The translations under genes were made by a program, and so were the position numbers. DNA of 34,146 nt from Verrucomicrobiaceae bacterium (GTDB lineage Bacteria; Verrucomicrobiota; Verrucomicrobiia; Verrucomicrobiales; Verrucomicrobiaceae): assembly GCA_016795465.1 (NCBI GenBank), contig JAEUHK010000012.1, forward strand, positions 1-34,146, read 5' to 3'. This document shows positions 1 to 9,611 of this stretch, one piece after another. Under the pieces are notes generated by a model. It was not told where the DNA came from, did not search any database, and saw nothing but the letters and a program-made list of their open reading frames with translations. Position 1 is the stretch's first letter, and each line of letters opens with the position of its first letter.

Positions 1-2
1 AT

Positions 3-3000
3 GTGAAATCGCCGATCAAGGTGGCTGACAGCCCGGAACTGCGCTTTGGGCTGAATGAAACGATCACGCTGGAGGCCTGGGTGAAGGTCGCGGATGCCTC
101 GGGCACGCCTTACATCATCGGCAAGGGTCGCCTCGGCACGAAGGAGTTCGGCGCGAACAATCAAAACTACGCGTTCCGGCTTCAGCATGGCAAAGAAGGC
201 TCGCAGATCGGTTTCCTCTTCCGCAGCGCCGATGTGCCGGACAAAAAGGGCGACTGGCATCGCTGGTGGTCGAAGGACACCGTGCCCACGGCGGGCTGGC
301 ATCATGTGGCGGTGACCTACACCTACGGTAAGCCGAAGAGCATCAAAGGCTTCATCGACGGTCGCGAGACCGACGGCACCTGGGACATGGGCGGCGCGAC
401 GGATCGTGCGCCGGTGACGGATGGCGACGCGGTGGTGATCGGCAATGGCTCGACGATGGCCGAATCGCACGCGTTTGAAGGCTGGCTCGATGACGTGGCC
501 ATTTATCGCGGCCCCATCGACACCGACGCGCTGAAGGCGAAGTATCAATTCATCCCGCCGCCTCCGCCGGTGGCCAAAAAAGACGTGCCCGCCGGTCGCG
601 TGCTCGTGCAACTCGCCGAGGAAGGCATGCCGGACGCGAACGCCTGGCCGAGCGAGCCACCGAAAGTCGGCGAAACCTACACCGAGGACGTTTTCGGCTT
701 CTTCGACGTGCCGCAGAAGTATGTGGAGACCGGCGTGCGCGGTGATCGCCATGTGCCGTTCCTTTTGCGTGCCGCGGCGAGCGTGACCTTCCCCAAAGGC
801 AAGCATCGCCTGCTGCTGCGTGCTCGTGGAGCCACGAATCTCTACATCGATGGCAAAAGCATGCTCAAGACGCCTTTCCCGCCGAAGGACAGCGACGGCC
901 ATCACCTCGTCGCCGATCAAAAAGACTACCTCGACCTCGGTCCCGACTTCCGCTTCGTGCCACCGGGCAATCGCGAGTCGTGGTGCGAGTTCGAAGGCAC
1001 CGGCAAAGCGCAATTCATCGTGCTGGAGACGCTCGTGGGCAGTTACGTCGGTAAATCCATCCGCCGGCCCGAACTCGGCGAAACCATCGTCGCTTGGTCG
1101 AAAGAAGGCACGCAAACCTGGCAGCTTATCTCCGCCGGCAAACGCAGCGTGCCTTACAACGACGCCGGATGGGCCGCGTATGAAAAAGAGCGCACCGCGC
1201 ACTACGAAGTCGTGAATGACAAACGCCGCGCCGAGCTCCGCGCAAAGTCCGATCCCTACTGGGCCAAGCGCCGCGAGGCCGCGAAACAGTATCTGGCAAA
1301 GGCTGGCGATGTAAATGTGCCCGCATTGACCTCAGGCCTGCCTCGCCTCAACGACATCGACAACTTCATCGGAGCCACCATCGCCAAAGTGAAGTCGCAG
1401 ACCTCGCATCAGGGCAGCGTGGACTTCTTCAAGCAAGTGCAGCCCATTCTCGAAACGAAGTGCCTCGAATGCCATCGCGGCGGAAAAGCCAAGGGCGATC
1501 TGCAACTCGACACACTCGCCGCCGCGATCAAAGGCGGCGAAAACGACGGCGCAGCCATCACACCCGGCAAACCGGACCACAGCGCCATCTTGAAGCGTGT
1601 CGTGTCCACCGATGAAGACGAAGTCATGCCGCCGAAAGGTGCCAAACTCACCGCCGCCGAGGTCGAAGCACTCACCACCTGGATCAAAGAAGGTGCCGTG
1701 TGGCCGGAAATCCGCGCCGATCGCACCGAAGTCACCGCTTTGACCGATGATCTGAGTTTCCTGCGTCGCGTGTATCTCGATGTCGTCGGCGTGCCGCCGT
1801 CGCTCGAAGAGATCGCAGCCTTCCAAAAGAATCCGGACCGCAAAGCGCTCATCGACAAGGTGCTCGCCGACCCACGCTGGGCCGATCACTGGATGGGCTA
1901 CTGGCAGGATGTGCTCGCGGAGAATCCGAACATCCTCAATCCCACACTGAACAACACCGGCCCCTTCCGCTGGTGGCTTTACGAGTCGCTGCGTGACAAC
2001 AAGCCGATGGATTTCTTCGTCACCGAATTGCTGCGCATGAAAGGCAGCGAGCGACTTGGCGGCCCGGCCGGCTTTGCCACCGCCTCGCAGAACGACGTGC
2101 CCATGGCTGCGAAGGGCACCATCATCGGCAGCGCCTTCCTCGGTGTCGAAATGAAGTGCGCCCGCTGCCACGATGCCCCCGCCGCGAAAAGCACGCAGGA
2201 GGATCTTTTCAAGATCGCCGCCATGCTGAACTCGAAGGAGATCGAGGTGCCGCTCACCAGCAGTGTGAACCCGGATCGCTTCAAGATGACCGGCCGCAAA
2301 CCACTCATCAGCATCACGCTCACCGTCGGCACCAAAGTGAAGCCGCAGTGGTCGCTCACCGAGTTCTGCGACGAATCCGCTGCGAAGCTCGCCGAACATC
2401 CCGACGACACTCGCGATCAACTCGCCGCGCTCATCACCGCGCCGCAGAACGAACGCTTCGCGCAGGTCATGGCGAACCGACTTTGGGCCCGCTACATGGG
2501 CCGCGGCATCGTCGATCCCGTCGCCGATTGGGAAAAGGGCAAGCCCTCTCATCCCGAGCTCCTGAAATGGCTCGGACGTGAGTTCGTGCGCGGCGGTTAC
2601 GACATGAAACACCTCGCGCGGCTCATTTTGAACTCGCACGCCTATCAACGCGCCACCGACACCGAGTTGAAGGAAACCAGCCCGCTCTTCGCCTCGCCCG
2701 CGCCGCGTCGTTTGATGGCCGAGCAGATCGTGGACGCCCTCTTCGCCGCCACCGGCAAGCCCTTCCGCACCGAGGAAGTCTGCCTCGACATCGACAACAC
2801 CCGTGACCTCAAAAACGCCATCCATCTCGGCAAACCCACGCGCAGTTGGATGCTCACCAGCACCAGCAACGAGCGCGACCGCCCCAGCCTCAGCCTCCCC
2901 CGCATCCAAGCCGTCGGCGATGTCCTCAGCGCCTTCGGCTGGCGCGGTGCCCGTCAAGATCCCACCAGCGTCCGCGACCAAGCCCCGAACGTCCTCCAAC

Positions 3001-3431
3001 CCGCCATCATCAGCAACGGCACCGTCGGCGTCTGGCTCACGAGACTCAGCGACGACCACGGCGTCACCCAACTCGCGCTGCAGAAGCAAACCGTCGATCA
3101 ACTCGTCGATAATCTCTACCTGAAGCTCCTCACCCGCCTGCCCACCAAGGAAGAGAAGGAACTCTATGTGAAACACCTCAGCGCCGGCTTTGAGAACCGA
3201 ATCAAGAATCAGGAATCTCAAATCAGGAATCCAAGCACTCGCACGCGCGAGAAGTATGTGAGCTGGTCCAACCACCTCGACGCCGAAGCCACCCTCGTCC
3301 GCCAAGCCCAAGAAGCCGCCGCCCGCAAAGGCGAGCCGCCGACGGCGAAGCTCAATGCCGAATGGCGTCAGCGCCTCGAAGACATCCTCTGGGCCATGCT
3401 GAACGCGCCGGAATGGGCGTTTAGTCCATGA
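3..3431 (+). CDS. LamG / PA14-like / PSCyt1 / DUF1549 / DUF1553 protein, 5'-truncated
   Basis: The frame is already open at the window edge; the GTG at position 3 is unlikely to be the true start, so the N-terminus (probably with a signal peptide) is missing. Domains in order: a LamG/concanavalin-like fold (about residues 1-185); a PA14-like beta region (about 195-385); a planctomycete-type cytochrome c domain with heme motif CLECH near residue 486; DUF1549 starting near 586 (FLRRVYLDVVG), containing a second motif CARCH near 719; and DUF1553 from about 819 (NRLWARYMGRG) to the end. This architecture is typical of Planctomycetes and Verrucomicrobia, where it is assigned to the cell envelope and often linked to polysaccharide use; the reaction is unknown. 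Near residues 1064-1077 a repeat-derived stretch (NRIKNQESQIRNPS) interrupts DUF1553. The stop codon directly abuts the stop of the convergent gene at 3432. Confidence 0.9.
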   Translation: MKSPIKVADSPELRFGLNETITLEAWVKVADASGTPYIIGKGRLGTKEFGANNQNYAFRLQHGKEGSQIGFLFRSADVPDKKGDWHRWWSKDTVPTAGWHHVAVTYTYGKPKSIKGFIDGRETDGTWDMGGATDRAPVTDGDAVVIGNGSTMAESHAFEGWLDDVAIYRGPIDTDALKAKYQFIPPPPPVAKKDVPAGRVLVQLAEEGMPDANAWPSEPPKVGETYTEDVFGFFDVPQKYVETGVRGDRHVPFLLRAAASVTFPKGKHRLLLRARGATNLYIDGKSMLKTPFPPKDSDGHHLVADQKDYLDLGPDFRFVPPGNRESWCEFEGTGKAQFIVLETLVGSYVGKSIRRPELGETIVAWSKEGTQTWQLISAGKRSVPYNDAGWAAYEKERTAHYEVVNDKRRAELRAKSDPYWAKRREAAKQYLAKAGDVNVPALTSGLPRLNDIDNFIGATIAKVKSQTSHQGSVDFFKQVQPILETKCLECHRGGKAKGDLQLDTLAAAIKGGENDGAAITPGKPDHSAILKRVVSTDEDEVMPPKGAKLTAAEVEALTTWIKEGAVWPEIRADRTEVTALTDDLSFLRRVYLDVVGVPPSLEEIAAFQKNPDRKALIDKVLADPRWADHWMGYWQDVLAENPNILNPTLNNTGPFRWWLYESLRDNKPMDFFVTELLRMKGSERLGGPAGFATASQNDVPMAAKGTIIGSAFLGVEMKCARCHDAPAAKSTQEDLFKIAAMLNSKEIEVPLTSSVNPDRFKMTGRKPLISITLTVGTKVKPQWSLTEFCDESAAKLAEHPDDTRDQLAALITAPQNERFAQVMANRLWARYMGRGIVDPVADWEKGKPSHPELLKWLGREFVRGGYDMKHLARLILNSHAYQRATDTELKETSPLFASPAPRRLMAEQIVDALFAATGKPFRTEEVCLDIDNTRDLKNAIHLGKPTRSWMLTSTSNERDRPSLSLPRIQAVGDVLSAFGWRGARQDPTSVRDQAPNVLQPAIISNGTVGVWLTRLSDDHGVTQLALQKQTVDQLVDNLYLKLLTRLPTKEEKELYVKHLSAGFENRIKNQESQIRNPSTRTREKYVSWSNHLDAEATLVRQAQEAAARKGEPPTAKLNAEWRQRLEDILWAMLNAPEWAFSP
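3193..3234. repeat. AATCAGGAATC-type short repeat inside a coding region
   Basis: About 42 bases consist of near-repeats of AATCAAGAATCAGGAATC and TCAAATCAGGAATCC. The composition is unlike the surrounding GC-rich coding sequence. The frame stays open through it, giving a low-complexity Asn/Gln/Arg/Ser stretch within DUF1553. It resembles the intergenic short-repeat families at 10.46-10.57 and 11.64-11.84 kb in style but not in exact motif. Confidence 0.55.
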
Positions 3432-6400
3432 TCACGGTGGCGAGGTGACTCTGAGGCGGACGAATCTCTTCCCACCGCTGCCTGCGGGCAGGGCGGCCTT
3501 CACTTGCTGCACGGTGCCGTTGTCAGAGAGGATGGCTTGAATGACGCCCGCAGTGGACCAACTGCCGCCCGGCAGCGTGTCACTCCACTCCACGTTGAAA
3601 ACGGCTCCCGCATTCAGCGCCGTGACACTGCGCGGGTAGGTGAATTCCAAACCAGCCCCGTTCGGTGCCAAAACAGCCGGTGAAGTGCTCGAAGTTGTCG
3701 GATTGAGGTTCGTAGCCCACTCCAGCAGATTTGCCAAACCATCGGCATCCGCATCGGCGGTGTCCGCAGCGCTGCCACTGTTGCCAACGATGCCAAAATG
3801 GTCCCGTCTCCACGTTTCCAACGCCGTGAGCGGCAGATTCGCCTGGGCGAGATAGGGCGAAAACGTCGCACCGACGGTCACAAAGAGACCTCCGATAAAC
3901 AGGTGCCCGCCGGTATCGGCAACCAGTGCAGAGACTTTGGTGCTAAAAGGATAGGAGCCATTGTTTACACCTGAGCCAAGAGCGATCCAGGCACCACCGT
4001 TCCATTTCGCAACGTAGTTCGCGCTCATCCCACCTGCCACGGTGAAGTCTCCACCGGCGTAGAGATTGCTACCGCTCACCGCCAGAGCCTCGACAATGTT
4101 GTTCATACCAGTGCCCAGGGCGCTCCACATGCTGCCGTCCCACTTCGCGATGTACTTCGCGCTCATTCCACCCGCCGTGGTAAACTGCCCCCCGGCGTAG
4201 AGATCGCTGCCGCTCACCGCCAGTGCAAGGACGGTACTGTTCATCCCCGTGCCCAGGGCACTCCACTCGCTACCATTCCATTTCGCGATGTAGTTCGCGC
4301 TCGTCCCGCCAGCCGTGGTAAACCCTCCCCCGGCGTAGAGATCACTCCCATTAGCTGCCATCACCAGGACGATTCCGCCCATGTCCGGTCCCAGAGCGAT
4401 CCAATCGCTGCCATCCCATTTTGCAATACTGCTCCCAAAGAACCCTCCCCCGGCGCAAACATCGCCCCCGCTCACCGCCAGCGCATACACAGGCCCCCCC
4501 ATGCCCGAGCCAAGAGCGCTCCACATGCTGCCATCCCACTTCGCGACGTAGTTGGCGCCTATTCCACCGGCCAAGGTGAAAAACCCGCCAGCGTAGAGAT
4601 CGCTGCCGCTCACCGCCAGCGCGAGGACGCTACTGTCCAACCCCGAGCCTAGGGCGCTCCACTCGTTGCCGTTCCACTTCGCGATATTGTTCGCACTAAC
4701 CCCACCCGCCATAGTGAACGCTCCGCCGACGTAGAGATCACTTCCGCTCACTGTCAGCGAAAGAACACCTCCATTCATGCCCGTGCCAAAGCCGCCCCAA
4801 GCGCCGCCATTCCATTTCGCGATGTAGTTCGCGCTCACACCACCTGCCGTGGTGAAGTTCCCCGCGGCATAGAGTTCCCCCCCGATCACCGCCAGCGCAC
4901 CGACGGACTTGTTGAGGCCCGGACCGTATCCGCTCCAGACATTTCCATCCCATTTCGCGATATAGTTCGCGCTTATCCCACCCGCCGTCGTGAACGCTCC
5001 GCCGGCGTAGAGATCACTGCCGCTCGCTGTCAGCGCCTGAACGCCTCCGTTCATGCCCATGCCCAGAGCGCTCCAGACGCTACCATTCCACTTCGCGATG
5101 TAGTTCGCGCTCTGCCCACCAGCCGTGGTGAAAAATCCGCCAACGTAGAGATCACTGCCGCTCACTGCGAGCACATTGACCTGACCATTCATTCCTGTGC
5201 CGAGGGCATTCCAGGCGCTGCCGTTCCACCTCGCGACGTTCTTCGCGCTCGTTCCGCCAGCGGTGTAAAAGCTTCCGCCAGCATAGAGATCACTCCCGTT
5301 CACCACCAACGCATAAACAGAGCCATTGGTGCCGGCACCAAGGGGACTCCAAGAGCTACCGTTCCATTTCGCGACGTTGTTTGCGCTCGTCCCGCCCGCC
5401 GTGAAGAAACTCCCACCGGCATAGAGATCTCCCCCATTCACTGCCAGGGCATGAACAGGGCCGCCAATCACTCCAGAGCCAAGGGCGCTCCAGGCGCTGC
5501 CGTCCCATTTCGCGATGCGGTTCGCGCTCGCACCGCCCGCCACAGAAAAATCCCCGCTGGCATAGAGATTGCCCCCATTCACCACCAGCGCATAAACGGA
5601 GCCGTTCACTCCAGAGCCAAGGGCACTCCAAGCGCTGCCGTCCCATTTCGCGATGCGGCTCGCCGCCACCGTGCCGATGCCAGTGAAAGTGCCGCCCACA
5701 TACAGGTTCCCGCCCCCATCAACAGCCATAGCTTGCACATAGCTATTCGCCCCAGGAATACTCGTGTTCAGCGCCACCCAGTCCGCATCGGAGAAGGTCG
5801 GATCGATGCGCACGGGATAGACGGCTCCGGCGTCCTGCACCGTGATGCGGAGGCGCTCGGGATTCACGATGTCGAAGTGGGCTGTGAGCTCTTTGCCTGC
5901 GGCATCCGTGACCTTCAGGCGGCTGTAGGCCAGCTCACGGCCGGTAGCCGTGACGGTGAGCTTCACGCCGTAGTCCGCCGACTCCACCCGAGCGCCGGTG
6001 ATCTCCAGATCCAGGGCCAGCGCCTCCCCCGCTCCCACGGGGCGCTGCATGACCACAAAGTCCTGGCGCACGCCGTCGCTGCTGACGCTGTATTCCTCGA
6101 TCAAACCCGGGCGAAGCCACACCGCGGACTGCTGCGAAGCGTGGACAGTGCCGGTGGAAGGCATGACGATTGATGATGAGCGGCCGAAGGCAGAAGCCTT
6201 CACACGGAAGCGATTCACTTTCCCGACATCCTGCTCCGCGGTGGACGTCAGCCACAGGCCCTCGGGTGTGGCCTCGCCCTCCAGGTCCTGCATGAGGGCC
6301 TTCAACCGGGCACCAGTGGCCGTCGGGGTGATGGAACTGGCCGTAGATCCCCCCTTTTTGTCCGCCTCCGAACCGAGCTGCGCAAATGGGATCGCGGCAG

Positions 6401-6479
6401 CGGTCTCTGCGGCGGAGACTGCCTTCAGCATGGAGAGCAAAACCAAGGACAACAGCAAGCAATCAACAGGCAGCTTCAT
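3432..6479 (-). CDS. Secreted propeller-like repeat protein (14 tandem repeats)
   Basis: A 1015-residue exported protein. Residues 1-23 form a signal peptide (MKLPVDCLLLSLVLLSMLKAVSA, cleaved before AETAA). After an N-terminal beta region of about 220 residues come 14 tandem repeats of about 42-43 residues (about 245-875). Typical elements are ALAVSGSDLYAGG, FTTAGG.SANYIAKW and G..WSALG.GMN. Repeat 10 is shortened, lacking the TTAGG..AN strand. The pattern suggests beta-propeller blades of a Kelch/delta-60-like kind; this is inference from the repeat shape. The C-terminus has a D-rich segment (TADADADGLANLLEWA) common in verrucomicrobial surface proteins, then a final beta domain. No catalytic motif is visible; an adhesive or structural role at the surface is likely. 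It is convergent with the preceding cytochrome/DUF1553 gene with no spacer. Confidence 0.85.
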   Translation of the reverse strand: MKLPVDCLLLSLVLLSMLKAVSAAETAAAIPFAQLGSEADKKGGSTASSITPTATGARLKALMQDLEGEATPEGLWLTSTAEQDVGKVNRFRVKASAFGRSSSIVMPSTGTVHASQQSAVWLRPGLIEEYSVSSDGVRQDFVVMQRPVGAGEALALDLEITGARVESADYGVKLTVTATGRELAYSRLKVTDAAGKELTAHFDIVNPERLRITVQDAGAVYPVRIDPTFSDADWVALNTSIPGANSYVQAMAVDGGGNLYVGGTFTGIGTVAASRIAKWDGSAWSALGSGVNGSVYALVVNGGNLYASGDFSVAGGASANRIAKWDGSAWSALGSGVIGGPVHALAVNGGDLYAGGSFFTAGGTSANNVAKWNGSSWSPLGAGTNGSVYALVVNGSDLYAGGSFYTAGGTSAKNVARWNGSAWNALGTGMNGQVNVLAVSGSDLYVGGFFTTAGGQSANYIAKWNGSVWSALGMGMNGGVQALTASGSDLYAGGAFTTAGGISANYIAKWDGNVWSGYGPGLNKSVGALAVIGGELYAAGNFTTAGGVSANYIAKWNGGAWGGFGTGMNGGVLSLTVSGSDLYVGGAFTMAGGVSANNIAKWNGNEWSALGSGLDSSVLALAVSGSDLYAGGFFTLAGGIGANYVAKWDGSMWSALGSGMGGPVYALAVSGGDVCAGGGFFGSSIAKWDGSDWIALGPDMGGIVLVMAANGSDLYAGGGFTTAGGTSANYIAKWNGSEWSALGTGMNSTVLALAVSGSDLYAGGQFTTAGGMSAKYIAKWDGSMWSALGTGMNNIVEALAVSGSNLYAGGDFTVAGGMSANYVAKWNGGAWIALGSGVNNGSYPFSTKVSALVADTGGHLFIGGLFVTVGATFSPYLAQANLPLTALETWRRDHFGIVGNSGSAADTADADADGLANLLEWATNLNPTTSSTSPAVLAPNGAGLEFTYPRSVTALNAGAVFNVEWSDTLPGGSWSTAGVIQAILSDNGTVQQVKAALPAGSGGKRFVRLRVTSPP

Positions 6480-6622
6480 AGGATGAGTAAGGAATCGAGG
6501 GCCATGATGAATCCATCATTTCATCAGCGATGGGACAGCCACCGGAAAGGTGTAGCTTCATCTCTTTACGAGTGTCAAGACCGGCACCGCAACGAGAGTG
6601 GAAGTCATCCCTCATTAACGGA

Positions 6623-7585
6623 TCAGCGAAGCCGCGGACGGAGAGTGATGTTACGATACTGCACGCTCGTGTGGTCGCCTTGGAGGTAGATGGGGCCGGG
6701 CTGGGTGACATCGCTTTTTAATGCTCCGCCGGTGCAGCCGGGCACGGGGGCGTTGTCGATGACTTTTTCGCCGTTCAAAACGACCGTCACATGGCGGTCC
6801 ACGAGCGTGATGTCGAGCGCATCCCACTCGCCGGCGGCGTGGCCGGCGTTGTGGGTCGGCTCCACGCGACCAAACACGGCACCGGGGCCGTTGATGCCCT
6901 GCATCTTCGAATCTCTATGCGTCACCTGCACCTCGTAGAGCCCGCGTAGATAGATGCCGCTGTTGCCGCCCGTGCCAGCGGGCAGGCGATACTCGATGTG
7001 AAGCTGGAAATCCTCAAACTCCGCCTCGGTGCGCAGATTCGCATACTCGCCGTAGGCGCTGAAATCCGTCTTCGGTGTGTCATTGCTCAAAAGGCCCTCG
7101 CGCACGCTCCAGCCGTTCTTTTTGTCTGCTCGACTCGTTTTCCATCCCGCGAGGTCACGACCGTTAAAAAGAGAAACCGGCTCCCCGAAGGCGATTCGGG
7201 CCAAATTGGGTCGCGCAGGCATCGGCGGCTGCTTTTTGCCGGTGAAACGAACCACGTGACTCAGCGCCGTCGCATCCACCGGATGCATCTCGCCCTCCAA
7301 AACATCGCCCTTGGCCATCAAGGTGACGAGAAAGCGCACCGCGGGCTCCTCCTTCGGCGCGAGCGGCCGTTTGATCGCCTTCTCGAAGCTCAGCACGCCA
7401 TCTTTGCGCGTGAATTTCTCCACGGGCCGCGCCGAACCCACGGCCCACATCAACTCCACGCGCTCCTTCTCCACCGAAAGCCAGCCCGCCTCATGATTCG
7501 GCAGATCCAGCGACCATTGCCCGTCGAGAGCATCCTGGGCGATGGCGCATCCGGTCAGCGAAAGAAGAAGGAGAAGTCGTTTCAT
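6623..7585 (-). CDS. DUF1080 (3-keto-disaccharide hydrolase-like) lipoprotein
   Basis: A 320-residue protein with a short hydrophobic signal ending in a lipobox-like LTGC (residues 10-13), so probably a lipoprotein; cleavage at AIA-Q is the alternative. Residues about 20-130 form a beta-rich N-terminal region. Residues about 140-318 match DUF1080: SLFNGRDLAGWKT, then GGNSGIYLRGLYEVQV and the ending YRNITLRPR. The fold is concanavalin-like and family members have been tied to 3-keto-disaccharide hydrolysis; the exact substrate here cannot be read. The gene follows the oppC-like permease gene by 37 bases on the same strand, so co-transcription is possible. Confidence 0.88.
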   Translation of the reverse strand: MKRLLLLLSLTGCAIAQDALDGQWSLDLPNHEAGWLSVEKERVELMWAVGSARPVEKFTRKDGVLSFEKAIKRPLAPKEEPAVRFLVTLMAKGDVLEGEMHPVDATALSHVVRFTGKKQPPMPARPNLARIAFGEPVSLFNGRDLAGWKTSRADKKNGWSVREGLLSNDTPKTDFSAYGEYANLRTEAEFEDFQLHIEYRLPAGTGGNSGIYLRGLYEVQVTHRDSKMQGINGPGAVFGRVEPTHNAGHAAGEWDALDITLVDRHVTVVLNGEKVIDNAPVPGCTGGALKSDVTQPGPIYLQGDHTSVQYRNITLRPRLR

Positions 7586-7623
7586 GGCTGCGGGGAACGA
7601 CCCCGGATCCGAAGGCTTTCAAA

Positions 7624-8586
7624 TCACTCCCCGCTCTTCGGATCAAAGGCGTCACGCAGGCCGTCGCCGAGGAAATTCAGCGCCAGCAGGCTCGCGGCCA
7701 TGCAGAGGGCCGGGAAGAGCAGCAGCCACCATTTGCTGTCGAAGGGATTGATGACCTGCGCGCCGTCTTTGAGCAGGCTGCCGAGGCTTGCGGCGGGATC
7801 TTCGATGCCGAGGCCGAGGAAGCTGAGCATGGATTCATCGAGAATGACCGCGGGAATCGTCAGCGTGAGGTAGGTGAGGATGATGGTGCTCAAATTCGGC
7901 AGCAGATGCTTTTTGAGCACGCCCCATGGGCTCTGGCCCATCGCACGCGCGGCGGTGACGAAGGTCATCTCCCGCAGCACGAGCACCTGACCGCGCACGA
8001 TGCGCGCCATCACGAGCCATTCGACGATGCCAAGCGAGAGGATCATCACGAGGATGCGACTGTAAGGGATCGCATCGCGGAAAAAGCCCTCGGTGGCGGC
8101 CCACTGCGCGTTTTGCGCCCACAGCCGCGAGGCATCCAGCGCGTCCTTCACATAATCATCCAGCGCGGCGATGAGGATCATGATGAAAAGAATGCGCGGG
8201 ATGGATTGCAGCACCTCCGTGGCGCGCATCATGAAGGCATCCACCTTGCCGCCCGCGTAGCCGCTGATCATGCCGTAGAGCGTGCCGATGACGAGACTCA
8301 GAAACGCGCCCGCCACACCGATGCCGAGCGACACGCGTGCGCCGCTGAGCAGTCGATAAAACAAGTCCTGACCGTTCACATCGGTGCCCAGCAGATGCTC
8401 GCCGCTGCGCGGCGGGAGAAAAGGCGAGTTGCTCGTCGTTTTGAGCGCCTCCGGAATCAGCATCGGCCCCATGACCGCGGCGAGCGCGAGCAAACCTAGC
8501 ACATACAGCGAAAGCATCGCCGCGCGGTTCCGCCGCAGCATCGCCCAGCCATCCGGGCGCGAAATCTGGGCCGGTGCGTCAGCCAT
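7624..8586 (-). CDS. ABC transporter permease, OppC/DppC type
   Basis: A 320-residue inner-membrane permease. An N-terminal OppC-type segment and first membrane helix (SLYVLGLLALAAVMGPMLI, about residues 26-44) precede a periplasmic stretch with the typical HLLGTDVNGQDLFYRLLSGAR. The BPD_transp_1 domain carries the cytoplasmic EAA-like loop (ARAMGQSPWGVLKKHLLPN) that contacts the ATPase, and the family ending SFLGLGIEDPAASLGSLL followed by NFLGDGLRDAFDP. The ATG overlaps the end of the upstream permease gene by 8 bases (ATGGCTGA), indicating translational coupling. Substrates of this family are oligopeptides or similar solutes; no substrate-binding protein or ATPase lies in the window, so specificity is unknown. 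Confidence 0.93.
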   Translation of the reverse strand: MADAPAQISRPDGWAMLRRNRAAMLSLYVLGLLALAAVMGPMLIPEALKTTSNSPFLPPRSGEHLLGTDVNGQDLFYRLLSGARVSLGIGVAGAFLSLVIGTLYGMISGYAGGKVDAFMMRATEVLQSIPRILFIMILIAALDDYVKDALDASRLWAQNAQWAATEGFFRDAIPYSRILVMILSLGIVEWLVMARIVRGQVLVLREMTFVTAARAMGQSPWGVLKKHLLPNLSTIILTYLTLTIPAVILDESMLSFLGLGIEDPAASLGSLLKDGAQVINPFDSKWWLLLFPALCMAASLLALNFLGDGLRDAFDPKSGE

Positions 8587-9496
8587 GCAGCCGGATGCGT
8601 TTGTCGAGGACCGTGTAAAGCAGGTCCACGATGAGGTTGAAGAGCACGAGCATCGCGCAGAGCACGATCACCGCGCCGCCGAGCAGGAAGACATCGCGGT
8701 TTTGGATCGAGTTCACGAACACGCTGCCTGCGCCGGAGATGTTGAAGACGCTTTCGATGATCATCGAGCCCGTGAGCAGATGCGCGGCGAGCGGGCCGAG
8801 GTAGGTGATGACGGGCAATAGCGCGATTTTGGCCGCGTGACGTGCCACGGCGGCTGTTTCGCTCAAACCCTTCGCGCGCGCGGTGCGGAGGAAATCGCTC
8901 TTCAGCACATCGAGCAGCGAATTGCGCATCAAACGCGCGATGTAGGCGATGTAGGGCGCGGAGAGGCAGATCGCGGGCAAAATCATCTGCTGCGCCGTGC
9001 CCCAGCCGCCGACGGGCAGCCAGCCGAGCCACAGTGCAAAAATCGCGATCAAAGCCGGCCCCGTGATGAAACTCGGCAGCGAGATGGCCATCAACGCGCC
9101 GAACATCGCCACGCGATCCGCAGCACGGTCCTTGTTCATCGCCGCGATGCTGCCGAGCAGCACGCCGATGGTGCTGGCGAGCAAAAACGCGATGCTGCCG
9201 ATGGAAATCGAGTTCGGCAGCTTCTGCGCGAGGATCTCCGAAACCTGCCAGTCGCGGTATTTGGCCGAAGGACCGAGATCGAGATGCGCGAGGCGGCCGA
9301 GGTAGGCGAGGTATTGCTGCCACAGCGAGCCATCGAGCTGATACTTCGCCTCCATGGCCGCGACGATGTGCGCAGGCGTCTTCTCCCGCTCAAACGGCCC
9401 GCCCTTGATCGAGCGGATGAGCACAAAGGCCAGACTCACCACGCAGAACATCACGATGATGCTGCTGAACGCGCGGCGGAGAAGGAAGGGGAGCAT
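8579..9496 (-). CDS. ABC transporter permease, OppB/DppB type
   Basis: A 305-residue permease starting MLPFLLRRAFSSIIVMFCVV, the standard OppB N-terminus with its first membrane helix. The frame is open further upstream to 9829, but that part is Pro/Ser/Thr-rich out-of-frame reading of the transglutaminase gene, so the ATG at 9496 is chosen. The family signatures are present: a periplasmic loop between helices 1 and 2, an EAA-like loop (RTARAKGLSETAAVARHAAK) and the conserved tail SVFNISGAGSVFVNSIQNRD. Together with the overlapping oppC-like gene it would form the membrane channel of a peptide-type importer. The ATPase genes must lie elsewhere. Confidence 0.92.
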   Translation of the reverse strand: MLPFLLRRAFSSIIVMFCVVSLAFVLIRSIKGGPFEREKTPAHIVAAMEAKYQLDGSLWQQYLAYLGRLAHLDLGPSAKYRDWQVSEILAQKLPNSISIGSIAFLLASTIGVLLGSIAAMNKDRAADRVAMFGALMAISLPSFITGPALIAIFALWLGWLPVGGWGTAQQMILPAICLSAPYIAYIARLMRNSLLDVLKSDFLRTARAKGLSETAAVARHAAKIALLPVITYLGPLAAHLLTGSMIIESVFNISGAGSVFVNSIQNRDVFLLGGAVIVLCAMLVLFNLIVDLLYTVLDKRIRLHG

Positions 9497-9611
9497 GGAG
9501 GGAATGACGAGATCGGGAGGCTTGCCGCAGGCTTCGATTTGTCGAGGCCGTGTTTGTATTGGGGCCATTCCTGGCCCCTCTGACGGGGCAAGAATGCCCC
9601 GGATACGATTT

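Noticed and set aside
1332..3311. 659-codon minus-strand open frame
   Set aside because: It is antisense to the DUF1549/DUF1553 gene; the product shows no domain and the composition expected of GC-rich antisense frames.
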